The position numbers and the translations under genes were made by a program. A stretch of DNA of 64,000 nucleotides from Saprospiraceae bacterium (GTDB taxonomy: Bacteria; Bacteroidota; Bacteroidia; Chitinophagales; Saprospiraceae). The stretch covers positions 186,001 through 250,000 of the forward strand of contig JADJYH010000004.1 of the NCBI GenBank assembly GCA_016719855.1, read 5' to 3'. Below, one piece after another: positions 26,462 through 35,654 of this stretch (its first letter is position 1; each line of letters starts with the position of its first letter). Below the pieces are notes generated by a model. The model did no database searches and was not told the DNA's origin. It saw nothing but the letters and a program-made list of their open reading frames with translations.

Positions 26462-27622
26462 TCATTTTCCCTTGATTTTCTGAACCAATAGTTCCGTGGC
26501 AGAGTAGTCCTCATCCGTGGCTTTTGCCAGTGCGATGGCTTCCTTGGCATATTTCAGTGCTTTGCCTTTCTTTCCTAATTTATAGTACAGCGAAGCGACA
26601 GTGTCTGTGTTGGCGTAATTTTTATCCATTTTAACCGATTGCTTTGCCCAGCCAAGGGCGTATTTCAGTTCCTTTTTGCTGTCCACTGTTTCGTAGTACA
26701 ACCAAGCTAATTCGTTCAGCACCGACCAGTCCTCTGCTGGGAACTTCTTGAAATGGGCGTTGGTCACTTTCGCAAAGTTCTTCCAGTCCTCCCGTTGGGC
26801 GTAGAAGCCCATTTTCAGTTGGCCTGACATCTCGGCAGCACGTTCTGGATAAGTTTTGGCGTAAAGTGTCTCCACTTTCTTCAGGTCGGCCTCCGTTTCG
26901 GCATGTGCAATGGTGTTTTGCACCAGCTCGTCCACCTTGCTGGTCACAGCCTGTTTGCCAAATTTGCCCTCAAACACCATGCGGTTGCCCATTAGGTAAT
27001 CCGCCATTTTTGAGTCGAGGTCGTCGGTCATGCGAAAAATGAACGACAGGTTGTCGTCCGTGCTCCAGTCTTTTTGGGTGGCCAAGTACTCTTCGGCTAT
27101 TTGCACGTAAGTGCCATCCATCGCATCGTAGCGGGCAAGGGCAAGGTTGTGCAGCAGCTCCGGCGAGCGGTCGCCCGCATCGTAGCGGGCGGTGATGGAA
27201 CCGGCGTTGCGTTTGGGGTCTTTGGCAGCACCCGCTAGATCGACGAGCAGGTCAGTAGTGTGGTAGCCGACGGCGCGATGTACCACCTTGCCATCCGAGT
27301 TGATGAACAGCAGGGTAGGGTACGCTTGTATGCCAAAATCGCCCGAAAGGCCAATGCCCTCGCCCTTCTCCATGTCCATTTTTACGTTGACAAAATGGGC
27401 GTTGAAATAATCGCCAACCTCTTTTTGGGTAAAAACATCCCTCGCCATTTTCTTGCAGGGACCGCACCACTCGGCGTAGGCATCCATGAAAATGAGCTTG
27501 TCCTCTTTTTTGGCTTTCGCCAACATCTCCTTCCAAGTCCCTTGCGTAAATTGAATGCCCTGGGCAAAACTGTTGCTGCCCAAAATCAAGGTAAGGGCTA
27601 ATAAAATCAGGTATTTTTTCAT
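26462..27622 (-). CDS. Secreted thioredoxin-fold protein (paralogue A)
   Basis: A 386-residue protein with a signal peptide (KKYLILLALTLILGSNSFAQ) and an N-terminal thioredoxin domain with the active site AEWCGPCKKMARDVF and cis-proline region AYPTLLFINSDGK. About 230 helical residues follow, ending in a TPR-like stretch (TVASLYYKLGKKGKALKYAKEAIALAKATDE). It is probably a periplasmic thiol oxidoreductase. A paralogue with the same architecture lies directly upstream, with an array hairpin between. Confidence 0.85.
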   Translation of the reverse strand: MKKYLILLALTLILGSNSFAQGIQFTQGTWKEMLAKAKKEDKLIFMDAYAEWCGPCKKMARDVFTQKEVGDYFNAHFVNVKMDMEKGEGIGLSGDFGIQAYPTLLFINSDGKVVHRAVGYHTTDLLVDLAGAAKDPKRNAGSITARYDAGDRSPELLHNLALARYDAMDGTYVQIAEEYLATQKDWSTDDNLSFIFRMTDDLDSKMADYLMGNRMVFEGKFGKQAVTSKVDELVQNTIAHAETEADLKKVETLYAKTYPERAAEMSGQLKMGFYAQREDWKNFAKVTNAHFKKFPAEDWSVLNELAWLYYETVDSKKELKYALGWAKQSVKMDKNYANTDTVASLYYKLGKKGKALKYAKEAIALAKATDEDYSATELLVQKIKGK

Positions 27623-27630
27623 GGTTGGGT

Positions 27631-27710
27631 GGTTTGATTGCTGGATTGTTGAATTGTTAGATTGTTGAAAAGCGTACCCTCCAACAATCTAACAATTCAA
27701 CAATCAAACC
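27631..27710. repeat. Perfect 24-bp inverted repeat of GATTGTT-type heptads
   Basis: Arm 27644-27667 (GATTGTTGAATTGTTAGATT plus TGTTG) is matched exactly by 27682-27705, with a 14-bp spacer. Outer words GGTTTGATTG and CAATCAAACC extend the pairing. It lies between the two thioredoxin-fold genes. Confidence 0.85.
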
Positions 27711-27715
27711 ATCAT

Positions 27716-28891
27716 TTAGCTTTCAATTTGTTTGATGAAGTCCTCGATGGAACGCACAGCGCTGGCATCAATCGTCTCGCCCTGCTTCACCATTTCGAGC
27801 GACTTGTTGGCGGCTTCGAGGGCCTGTTTTTTCTTGCCGTTTTTGTGCAGCACCTCGGCGTAGGTCATGTAGTAGGCGTAGTTGTTTCCTTTTTCGGCGG
27901 CTTGCTTGGCGTACTTCTCTGCCAATTTCATGCAATTTTTATCGGATGCGAAGCTGGCCGCAATGTCAGCAACCATTTTGGCCAAGCCCTTCGGGTCGCC
28001 TTTGGCCACGTTCTTGGCGTAGGCGTCACAGGATTTGCCGAATTTCTGGGCATCCTTGGCCGCCTTGTGATAGTCGTAGTCTGCTTTGGCGGCGAACTCA
28101 CCGGCTTTCTCTGGGTAGCCCGCCTTCATTTTGGCCTTGGCCTCCTCCAACAGTTCCGGCGTTTGGAACTGGATGGCTTTTTTCAGCGTGTTGGCGCAAG
28201 CCAGCTCGATTCGGTCACGCAGTGCTTGCAGTCCTTCCTGCATCCCGATTTCCTTTTGGTGCTTGATGAGGAGGTCAAAAATGCGGGAATCGGCCTCCAC
28301 CGCTCCTTCCAAGATGAATTTTCGGTTGAATTCCGTGGAGAGGTCTTCCTGTGTGCGGAGGTACTCGTTGGAGATGCCGAGGCTGGGCTTGCCCGATTTG
28401 TTGAGTGCCTTCACGTAGTTGTAAACCAGCTCCGGGTTGCGGTCGCCCTTTTCGTAGAGCCTGGCAAACTCAAGGCTGTAGTCCACTTTTCCGAGCGCCA
28501 TTTCGCCCTGACGGAGCAAGCCGTTCACGTCCTGGCCGCCCACTACTTTTTGGATGACAGCGCCGTCGCTGCCAATGAAAAACAGGGTGGGGAAAGCGCT
28601 GACGGCATATTTGCCCCGAAGCGAAACGCCCTCGCTCTCCTCCCAGTCAACTTTGAGGTTGATGAAATTTTTGTTGAAATATTCGCCGACGGACTCGTCC
28701 TTGAACGTCGTGGCAGCCATGCGCTTGCAAGGGCCGCACCATTTGGCGTAGGCATCCATGAAGATGGGCTTGCCGGTTTTTTTGGATTCTTCCAGCGCCT
28801 CGTTGAAGCTGCCGTGAAAGAACTCGATGCCTTGCGCCCCAAGTTGGAGCGCCATCGCCAAGGCTATGAACAAAGAAAAAATTGACTTCAT
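27716..28891 (-). CDS. Secreted thioredoxin-fold protein (paralogue B)
   Basis: A 391-residue paralogue of the gene downstream. A signal peptide (IFSLFIALAMALQLGAQ) is followed by a thioredoxin domain with AKWCGPCKRMAATTF and AFPTLFFIGSDGA, and a long helical C-terminal region with a TPR-like end (YYMTYAEVLHKNGKKKQALEAANKSLEMV). The two proteins align over their whole length, so a tandem duplication is likely. Probably periplasmic; substrate unknown. Confidence 0.85.
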   Translation of the reverse strand: MKSIFSLFIALAMALQLGAQGIEFFHGSFNEALEESKKTGKPIFMDAYAKWCGPCKRMAATTFKDESVGEYFNKNFINLKVDWEESEGVSLRGKYAVSAFPTLFFIGSDGAVIQKVVGGQDVNGLLRQGEMALGKVDYSLEFARLYEKGDRNPELVYNYVKALNKSGKPSLGISNEYLRTQEDLSTEFNRKFILEGAVEADSRIFDLLIKHQKEIGMQEGLQALRDRIELACANTLKKAIQFQTPELLEEAKAKMKAGYPEKAGEFAAKADYDYHKAAKDAQKFGKSCDAYAKNVAKGDPKGLAKMVADIAASFASDKNCMKLAEKYAKQAAEKGNNYAYYMTYAEVLHKNGKKKQALEAANKSLEMVKQGETIDASAVRSIEDFIKQIES

Positions 28892-29016
28892 GTGAAAACT
28901 TGGATTTGAATTTTGAAGTGCAAAGTAAAGGGTTTGGCAGCTCAGATGCCCAAAAGGCAGGCCATCCTGCTGTTTTTCAACATTTTTTTAACTTAAAAAA
29001 GGTTACCCGCTCGACC

Positions 29017-29535
29017 TCACTCGGTTTCGTACTTTCTTATCAGGTCTTCGGGTTTCACGTTGATGACAGCGAGCAGCTGTTTTACCTGCGTCGCAAGCAG
29101 GGTATCGTTGGGATAAGTGGTGAGGAACTTTTTGTAGTATTTGGAGGCCATCACCGGGTCATGCAAGTCGCTGTCGAAGGTGAAGCCTTGCAGAAATAGC
29201 GCCATCGATCCCCTGTGGTGCTTGCTGTAATCCCGCCCCACCTGGCCCCAAAGCTCCATGGCCTTGCCATATTCCTTTGCCCTTTTTGCCACATCGCCCG
29301 CCCGGAAAAGCAGCGTGGGGGTGAGGGTATCCTGCGGGTATTGTTGAGCGTACTGCGCCGTCTTTTCAATCAAAAGCAGGGCAGACTCCTTGTCTTTGCT
29401 GGCATCTTCGGCCTTCAACAGTTGTTTTTCCAGCGCCGTTATCTCGTTGAGCAATTTTTCTTGAGCGGGGTTCCTCCCTGGCTCGCATGCGAAAAGGAGG
29501 AGGGTAGCGAACAAGCAAAAGCTGATTTTTTTCAT
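29017..29535 (-). CDS. Hypothetical TPR-like lipoprotein
   Basis: A 172-residue protein with a lipoprotein signal (KKISFCLFATLLLFAC, cysteine near residue 16). The mature part is helical: LLNEITALEKQLLKAED, then repeats such as TLLFRAGDVAKRAKEYGKAMELWGQV and MASKYYKKFLTTYPND, resembling tetratricopeptide units. The start ATG 29535 places the signal at the N terminus; an ATG 12 codons earlier is unlikely. It lies just upstream of the GHMP kinase gene on the same strand. Confidence 0.65.
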   Translation of the reverse strand: MKKISFCLFATLLLFACEPGRNPAQEKLLNEITALEKQLLKAEDASKDKESALLLIEKTAQYAQQYPQDTLTPTLLFRAGDVAKRAKEYGKAMELWGQVGRDYSKHHRGSMALFLQGFTFDSDLHDPVMASKYYKKFLTTYPNDTLLATQVKQLLAVINVKPEDLIRKYETE

Positions 29536-29577
29536 GGCTTTTTTTTGGCAAAAATACCAAATCAGTAACACTCCTAA

Positions 29578-30534
29578 CTAACCCATCACGGGAAGCAGTT
29601 TATGGCCAGCAAGTGCCAATTTTGTCGCCTCGAAATCCCTTGTGATGCCCAGCAGAAAACCACCACCACCAGCCCCGCAAACTTTCAATTTGAACAGGTC
29701 GTCGTCCAGCCCCTGCTGCCAGATTGGGCGGAATTTTTCAGGAATTAATCTTTCCAAATTATGAAGCTGAAACCCGCCGATATGATGTACCTCTTCGAAA
29801 ACCCGGCTGCCATTTCCCTCTAAAAAAGCAGTGATCGCCGCCTCCACGGAAGGCAAGAGTTCCGTCCGACAAAGCGCTGAGAAGGCTTCGTCACGCATTT
29901 TCTCCAAAAAATACTCGATGAAAGGCGTAGCCTGCCTCGGCATTTCGGTATCGAGGAGGAAGATTTGGTGATTCGTGATTAATGATTCCCCTGCCAATTT
30001 GGGGTGATTGGTAGGCAAATCAACGATTTTGACGCCACCAAGCCCGCCGAGCAGCACCGGTTTTTGCAAAAAACAAATCAGTGGATCAGTACCGCTACTG
30101 GTGCCATGGAAGAACGCCTCCATTTGCGCCAGCGCCTTTTTCAATTCGCCGAGGTCTGACTGCCAACCCCATGGGGGTAAACTGCCAACTGCCAACTGCC
30201 AACTATCAAAGACCGCCGCCACCAGCGCCCCCGAACTCCCCGCCCCGTAGCCCGTCGGGATGTTCGACTCGAAGACCAGCCCTTCGTTCAGCGCCTGCCG
30301 GAAGGCCGCAACGTCAAGCTTGACGAGCAGCTCGCCTTGCTGTTGGAGGCGGTCGAGGTAGTCGGCGAGTTGAGGCAGTCGCATCTGCCGAGCGGCGAGT
30401 TCGGCAGTATTGAGCTTTGGGGAAAACGCCCATTTGCCCGAAAACAAAGGCAACGGCACGGCCAACGCCAGTGAGCCAACGTTGACGGTATGCTCACCAA
30501 AAAGGAGAAGTTTGGCGGGATAGTTTTTCATCAA
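29578..30534 (-). CDS. GHMP-family kinase (mevalonate kinase-like)
   Basis: A 318-residue small-molecule kinase. GHMP motifs are KLLLFGEHTVNVGSLALAV at the N terminus, the ATP loop PTGYGAGSSGALVAAV and the C-terminal CGAGGGGFLLG. This set fits mevalonate kinase-type enzymes, though substrate cannot be proven. Just after the ATP loop, residues DSWQLAVGSLP come from an in-frame array of ACTGCCA heptads (30159-30205), an insertion in a surface loop. Confidence 0.8.
   Translation of the reverse strand: MMKNYPAKLLLFGEHTVNVGSLALAVPLPLFSGKWAFSPKLNTAELAARQMRLPQLADYLDRLQQQGELLVKLDVAAFRQALNEGLVFESNIPTGYGAGSSGALVAAVFDSWQLAVGSLPPWGWQSDLGELKKALAQMEAFFHGTSSGTDPLICFLQKPVLLGGLGGVKIVDLPTNHPKLAGESLITNHQIFLLDTEMPRQATPFIEYFLEKMRDEAFSALCRTELLPSVEAAITAFLEGNGSRVFEEVHHIGGFQLHNLERLIPEKFRPIWQQGLDDDLFKLKVCGAGGGGFLLGITRDFEATKLALAGHKLLPVMG
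30159..30205. repeat. ACTGCCA heptad array inside the GHMP kinase gene
   Basis: ACTGCCA at 30159-30165 is separated by 15 bp (with CCCATGGGGG) from three tandem copies at 30181-30201. It is in frame and encodes SWQLAVGSLP. The same heptad family (TTGGCAG on the other strand) fills several gaps in this window. Confidence 0.8.
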
Positions 30535-30739
30535 GTAAAAAGGAAAAAGTACAAAGGAAAAAGTGGAATGCTGCGGGTCGGCAAAAGTAAGAATCCACTG
30601 CGGATAATCTGTTGGTTAAGCGTTGATATAGACAAAGCGGTTATAATTTGCATCCAGAAATCCACTGCTTTCACCTACATTTGCCCGGCTCACGGCTCGA
30701 CTTTGTCCTTTTTACTTTGTCCTTTTTACTTCAATTAAA
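30534..30739. repeat. Inverted AAAAAGGACAAAGT-type words and -7 box between GHMP kinase and oxidoreductase genes
   Basis: AAAAAGGAAAAAGTACAAAG near 30538 is mirrored by CTTTGTCCTTTTTACTTTG (from about 30704), a 14-bp-period version of the word repeats. Between them TACATTTG at 30676-30683 is a candidate -7 box for the downstream gene. Confidence 0.5.
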
Positions 30740-31754
30740 ATGCAACGAAAATCCTACCGCCTCAAGGCTGGCAACATCAACAACCTGAAAATCGTGACCG
30801 AGGAACTGCCCGACCTCGGCCCCGACGAGGTGACGGTGGAAGTGAAGGCCATTGGCCTCAACTTCGCTGATGTATCCGTTATCCTCGGGCTTTACAGTGC
30901 CACGCCGAAGGGCGTTTTCACGCCAGGACTGGAAGTTGCGGGAGTGGTGGTGAAGGCGGGCAGCGAGGTGAAAAACGTGAAAGTGGGTGACCGCATCTTC
31001 GCAGTCACCCGCTTCGGGGGGCTATACGACGCACATCAACATTGGGTCGAAATACGCCATGCCGCTGCCCGACGATTGGTCGTTTGAGGAGGGGGCAGCC
31101 TACCCCGTGCAGGTGCTCACGGCCTATTATGCGCTGAGGCCGCTCGGCAATTTGCAGGCTGGGCAGACCGTGCTCATCCACAGCGCCGCCGGGGGCGTGG
31201 GCATCTTGGCCAATCGCCTTGCCAAAAAAATGGGCGCAACCACCATCGGCACGGTGGGCAGCCCGGGCAAGCTCGACCTGCTTCGGCAGGAGGGCGTGGA
31301 CTTCCCCATCGTGCGGGACGAGCATTTTTTCAAAAACTTGGACGCCATCCTGAAAGACAGGGAACTGAACCTGATACTGGAAACGAACAACGGCAAGATG
31401 TTGATGGAGGATTTCAAGCGGCTGTCGCCCATGGGGCGCAGCATCGTGTACAGTGCCGCCGATTTCATCACGCACGGCAACCGTCCGAACCTCTTCAAGG
31501 TTATCTGGAAGTTCCTTCGCCGCCCGTTGATTGACCCGCTAAAATTGACCGACGGCAACCGGGGCATGTTGGGCTTCAACCTGATTTATTTGTACGAAAA
31601 ATCGCACCTGTTGCACCAGTATTTGGAGGAAATAAAAACCTACAACATCGGCAAGCCGAGGGTGGGTCATGTGCTTGCTTTTGACAAACTGCCGGAAGCC
31701 GTGCGCCTACTGCAATCGGGAAAAACCACAGGAAAGGTAGTCGTAAAAACCTGA
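30740..31754 (+). CDS. Zinc-independent MDR oxidoreductase (quinone oxidoreductase-like), one frameshift
   Basis: A medium-chain dehydrogenase/reductase. The GroES-like N-terminal part (EELPDLGPDEVTVEVKAIGLNFADVSVILG, GLEVAGVVVKAGS) lacks the catalytic zinc ligands; the NADPH domain has VLIHSAAGGVGILANRLAK. The frame breaks at a run of six G (31014-31019). With five, FGG continues as YTTHINIGSKYAMPLPDDWSF and gives a protein of about 338 residues. It is probably a homopolymer error. Substrate unknown. Confidence 0.85.
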
Positions 31755-31760
31755 TAGGTA

Positions 31761-32009
31761 ATGAAATATAAAACCATTTTTGTGGATGCCGCCACGGTTA
31801 AAAACAAGAGCGCTTGGGGCATATCACTTGAAGAGACTAACGGCGACCAGCTTGCCCGTGACATCCAAGCCACTGTTTTGGAAAATGATTTGGCAGGTTT
31901 TGAGCTAATGCAATCCATGCCCGTTACTTCGTCCAAAACAATTTCAGGTGCTTATGCATACACGCTCACAACTGGCGTAATTTTGATTTTCAAACAAAAA
32001 AATCCATGA
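31761..32009 (+). CDS. Small DUF4177-like protein
   Basis: An 82-residue protein with KYKTIFVDAATVKNKSAWGI, LENDLAGFELMQSMPVTS and a C-terminal strand GVILIFKQK. The layout (strand, helix with GFELM, strands) resembles small DUF4177-type proteins. The stop overlaps the acetyltransferase start by four bases (ATGA), so the two are translationally coupled. Function unknown. Confidence 0.6.
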   Translation: MKYKTIFVDAATVKNKSAWGISLEETNGDQLARDIQATVLENDLAGFELMQSMPVTSSKTISGAYAYTLTTGVILIFKQKNP

Positions 32010-32452
32010 TTTCCTACCGCTGCAAACCCTTCTACGAACTGACCGCACCACAGCTTTATAGCATCATGACCTTGCGCCAAGAGGTGTTCATTGTTGAACA
32101 AAACTGTGCCTACCTCGACGCCGATGGCAAGGACCTCAAGGGCTACCACCTCACCGGCTACGACGACGACGGCAAGCTGGTGGCCTACGCCCGGCTGTTG
32201 CCCAAGGGGGTCTCCTACGATAATTTTGTGTCCATCGGGCGGGTGGTGACATCGCCCTCGGTACGTGGTACAGGTGCCGGGCAGTCCCTGATGAAGGAAG
32301 CTTTGAACTGCATGGACGCCCTGTTTCCCGGCGAAAGCATCAAGCTCGGCGGACAAAGCTACCTGCGCAATTTTTACGAAAGCTTTGGCTTTGTGGTCAG
32401 CGGCGAGGAGTACCTGGAGGACGACATCCCGCATTTGCCGATGGTGAGATAA
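32006..32452 (+). CDS. GNAT acetyltransferase, ElaA-like
   Basis: A 148-residue GNAT N-acetyltransferase. It has the ElaA pattern: LYSIMTLRQEVFIVEQNCAY near the N terminus, IGRVVTSPSVRGTGAGQSLM (the acetyl-CoA pyrophosphate loop) and YLRNFYESFGFVVSGEEYLEDDIPH at the end. Acceptor unknown. It starts within the stop codon of the preceding small gene. Confidence 0.85.
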   Translation: MISYRCKPFYELTAPQLYSIMTLRQEVFIVEQNCAYLDADGKDLKGYHLTGYDDDGKLVAYARLLPKGVSYDNFVSIGRVVTSPSVRGTGAGQSLMKEALNCMDALFPGESIKLGGQSYLRNFYESFGFVVSGEEYLEDDIPHLPMVR

Positions 32453-32613
32453 GCGGCTTTTATGTCGTGGGGATTGAGTTTTCGGGTAGGGTGCGGTTCG
32501 AAGCGATATAAAATTTGCGGGTGTAAAATTGCCAATAATAGCTTATGTTTGAGATTCTGGAACATCCCGCTAAATGAGCGCTGGGCAATCTTTTATCCAA
32601 AATTCAATACGCC

Positions 32614-33561
32614 ATGAAAACAAGCACTACCCTTCTGAAAATTCTATTGTCGTATTCGCTGACGCTGCTATTTGTCGTACCCGCCTTTTGTCAAACTTCC
32701 AAAAAAAGCGAAGCGAATTTTTATACCGGCATCTCGCCGGTCATCCTGGCCAAGGACGGCGTTGAGGTCAATTTCCTCAATTCGATGACCTCTTTTTGGT
32801 TGGCCAGCAAGGAGTACAACCCGCTGTCCAACAGTACCCGCATTGCCAACCGGTACCGGATAACCCGCTTTCAGCAACTGCTCAGGGTCAACTATGGTTT
32901 TTCAAAAACTGGCCGCTGGGACTTGGGCGCCGAGCTTCAGTACACCCACTCAAGGCTGGACGACGACGCTCGAAGCTCGCCATTCCGGGTGTTTGGCGGC
33001 GACACAGACAGCGGCAAATCTTACCGTGGGGCAAGCCTGCTTGGGCTGCGCCTGCGGGTGGCTCCTTTTGAAAATCTGCCGGAACTGACCCTTCAGGGCA
33101 TGGCCTATTTTCCCATCAACCGATCGGAAGAACTGAGGGCTCAATTGGGCAGCCAACGTACACAGGTTGGCGCGCTTGCCACTTTTTTCCAACAGCTAAA
33201 CCCCCGTGCTTTTTACTTCCTGCAAGCCGATTGGCGCACTTTTTTGGCAAACGAGGAATTAGACAAAACGACCCACGTGCCTTCCCTCAGCGGATTCATG
33301 GTGATCAAAGTTGGCGAAGAATGGCATTTATTTCCTGGGCTGAGTTATTCCCCGACCTTGCAGAACTTCTCAGGTGCGTCGTTGCGCAAGGTCAACCAGC
33401 AACTGCTCGGCAGCCTCGGCCTACTGTACCAGCCTGTTGATGCCTTTGGCATCATGTTGAACTACCAAGTGCCCTTTATCCTTGAAAGCGGCAGCCAAAG
33501 CACCGAGTGGGTGCGGGAGAGTTTTAGCGCATTTACGGTGGGAATGCGGGTGGTGCTTTGA
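32614..33561 (+). CDS. Hypothetical outer-membrane protein
   Basis: A 315-residue protein with a signal peptide (LLKILLSYSLTLLFVVPAFCQ) followed by alternating hydrophobic strands (FYTGISPVIL, WDLGAELQYTHS, ASLLGLRLRVAP, AFTVGMRVVL). The closing strand ends in a hydrophobic residue, as in outer-membrane barrels. Seen against other Bacteroidota it looks like a transporter- or porin-like barrel of unknown function. ATG 32614 gives a complete signal peptide. Confidence 0.65.
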   Translation: MKTSTTLLKILLSYSLTLLFVVPAFCQTSKKSEANFYTGISPVILAKDGVEVNFLNSMTSFWLASKEYNPLSNSTRIANRYRITRFQQLLRVNYGFSKTGRWDLGAELQYTHSRLDDDARSSPFRVFGGDTDSGKSYRGASLLGLRLRVAPFENLPELTLQGMAYFPINRSEELRAQLGSQRTQVGALATFFQQLNPRAFYFLQADWRTFLANEELDKTTHVPSLSGFMVIKVGEEWHLFPGLSYSPTLQNFSGASLRKVNQQLLGSLGLLYQPVDAFGIMLNYQVPFILESGSQSTEWVRESFSAFTVGMRVVL

Positions 33562-33563
33562 TT

Positions 33564-34420
33564 TCATTGCACACAATTCGGCGGTACCTGCTCGATTCCC
33601 TGCTGGTAGATGAGAATTTGCCGCCCGTTCCTTTTGGACATCAGGGCCATCATGTGGCTCCGTTCCTGCACGGGCGTAAGGCCAAGCGGGTCAAGGGTCG
33701 GGCAAGGGGAGGGCAGGTTTTTCCAATTGCGGTATTTTTCAGGAACATCCATCAGATTGACAAGACACCCTCGAACTCCTCTGGCCCATCGCTCCGTACG
33801 ATCGTCAAATGGACTTTGTCGTTTTCATCAATATAACCGAACATGGGGTTTTGGCGGTAGAGCCTGCTGTCGTCGCTTCGATTGCAGGTGCTTTGCTCGA
33901 AACTTTTTGACGAGTCAATGACCCGGGTGCAAGTATTCGAAGCATCGGCCACGAGCGTGAACCAGATGCAGTAATCAAGGTTTTCCGGGTGCAGCCATGC
34001 GTTTTCGATGCTCGGCGGGAAGGACACCTGCAAGGTCGGGACGACAATCTCTGGTATCGTTGGAAAAACGTACGCCGGGTTGTTTTCAAAAAAACTCTCG
34101 TCGTGGACTTCCAGGTTCAGGGAGACGAAATCCGCACAGTCGGGGTCTTCCACCCGCACGTCAACGGTGCCAGAAAGCCCTTCGGGTACTTTGGCTATCA
34201 GCCCCATGTCGGCTGCGTACCTCACTTCCACCTCCTTGTCTTCGATGAAAACCCGCCTGCCTTCCAGTGAACTGGGCGGTTGAGCGGTTATCAAAATTTC
34301 GTTGCCGACTTCCGTGTCGGCGGTGGTGATGCGCAAGCCAAGGACGGAATCACAGTCTGGGTTGCAGGAAAAAAGGCCAAGGGCCAAGGCCAGCGTGGGT
34401 AGAAGAGTTTGCTTCGTCAT
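33564..34420 (-). CDS. Hypothetical lipoprotein with Ig/IPT-like domain (one frameshift)
   Basis: A lipoprotein signal (TLLPTLALALGLFSC) is followed by an IPT/TIG-like segment (VGNEILITAQPPSSLEGRRVFIED, GLIAKVPEGLSGTVDVRVED). The frame leaves at EEFEG near 33775. Adding one G to GAGGGTG restores LVNLMDVPEKYRNWK and runs to 33564, giving about 285 residues. Probably outer-membrane or periplasmic; function unknown. Confidence 0.6.
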
Positions 34421-34504
34421 TGTTTCATTTTTTTGCTGTTCAAACCCCCAAGCGATGAAACTATGAAATGCCTATTCATCGGCTTGCAGGTTATCACATA
34501 GGTG

Positions 34505-35596
34505 TCAAATATTATCGCTCAACCGTTTTAAGATTTCATCAATTTTCATGTCCAGTTCCATTATCAAGGGAGCCAACGCTTCCATGGCTGCTCCAGCTCC
34601 TCGCTCCGCTTCTTTTTGAGCGGCCATGCGCCCCCTTTGCTTTGTTGAATAATCTTTGATCGGGGTGAGAACCTGTTCGTTCACCATGTCAAATATGATA
34701 GGTTCGTGTAACGTTTTGAGTATGAAATCATACGTTTCTTGAAGCTTGTAGGGCAGTGTTTGGTCATCCCAATAATGGGTGACCGCCTCCACCATACTGC
34801 TACTTGTTTCGTCAACAATGTTCCTCGTCTCGCTGTACTTTTTTATGACTGAATAAAAGTTATCGCAGCCTTGCGAGCTGAGGAAGCAATCGGATATTCT
34901 CGGCAATTCCCTTTGGACATCCTTTAGCCGAGAGCGGTAGGCGTTCAGGTCTGCGGAGAGGTCTTTGTAGGTTTGGTACTGCCGCAAATATTTTTCTTCC
35001 AGCGCTTCGAAAAGTTGCTGCTGCAGCAATTCCACTTTTTCTTCCAAAGCGGTAATTTGCCCTTGCCTTTCATCCAACAGCACTTCTTTTTCATCTAGTT
35101 GAGCCTCTTTTTCATCCAGGGATTGCGCCAGTTGCTGGACTTGGTTTTCGTAAAACAAAATCGTGTCGAGCATCACCTGGTGCAACTGCGCTAATTGGCG
35201 GGTGCTCAACTGTCGTTCCCGCTCCAGCTTGCCGATTTGTCGGCCCAAGCTTTCGACCTTATCCCGGAGCTTTGTGTTTTCCATCGCACAGACACGGATG
35301 CGCAGTTCGCCAGAAGGCGGCAAATTGACGCGGCCCGCATAAGGGGAAACCATTGGATTGGGGCAATTTTCCAAACTTATGGTTACATATTCTTTATTGG
35401 AGGGAACATATAGGTTGAAGCTGCCGTCCATTTTCGTCACGCAAACACTTTCCCCGACGACCTTCACTTTTACGTTGGGCACGCCTTTCATTTGCCCATC
35501 CACCACCTTGCCCAATATCTCAATATTTTGGCACTGCATATTGAGGTAAAATGCAAATAGTAAAAAAACGGTTGGCATATAATTGATTGCTTTCAT
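34505..35596 (-). CDS. Secreted coiled-coil protein with carboxypeptidase-regulatory-like domain
   Basis: A 363-residue protein. A signal peptide (PTVFLLFAFYLNMQC) leads into a transthyretin-like domain (about residues 25-105: ILGKVVDGQMKGVPNVKVKV, VTKMDGSFNLYVP). A coiled coil of about 130 residues follows (rich in QQLAQSLDEKEAQLDEKEVL), then a helical C-terminal region with two cysteines (DCFLSSQGC). It lies 58 bp downstream of the EAD membrane protein on the same strand. Both end in or begin with the same type of beta-domain, which suggests they act together across the envelope. Family not recognised. Confidence 0.65.
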   Translation of the reverse strand: MKAINYMPTVFLLFAFYLNMQCQNIEILGKVVDGQMKGVPNVKVKVVGESVCVTKMDGSFNLYVPSNKEYVTISLENCPNPMVSPYAGRVNLPPSGELRIRVCAMENTKLRDKVESLGRQIGKLERERQLSTRQLAQLHQVMLDTILFYENQVQQLAQSLDEKEAQLDEKEVLLDERQGQITALEEKVELLQQQLFEALEEKYLRQYQTYKDLSADLNAYRSRLKDVQRELPRISDCFLSSQGCDNFYSVIKKYSETRNIVDETSSSMVEAVTHYWDDQTLPYKLQETYDFILKTLHEPIIFDMVNEQVLTPIKDYSTKQRGRMAAQKEAERGAGAAMEALAPLIMELDMKIDEILKRLSDNI

Positions 35597-35654
35597 AGCG
35601 GGTTAATTTATTAGTGAAAACAAAAAATATGCAGCATGTCAGATTAATTTAACG

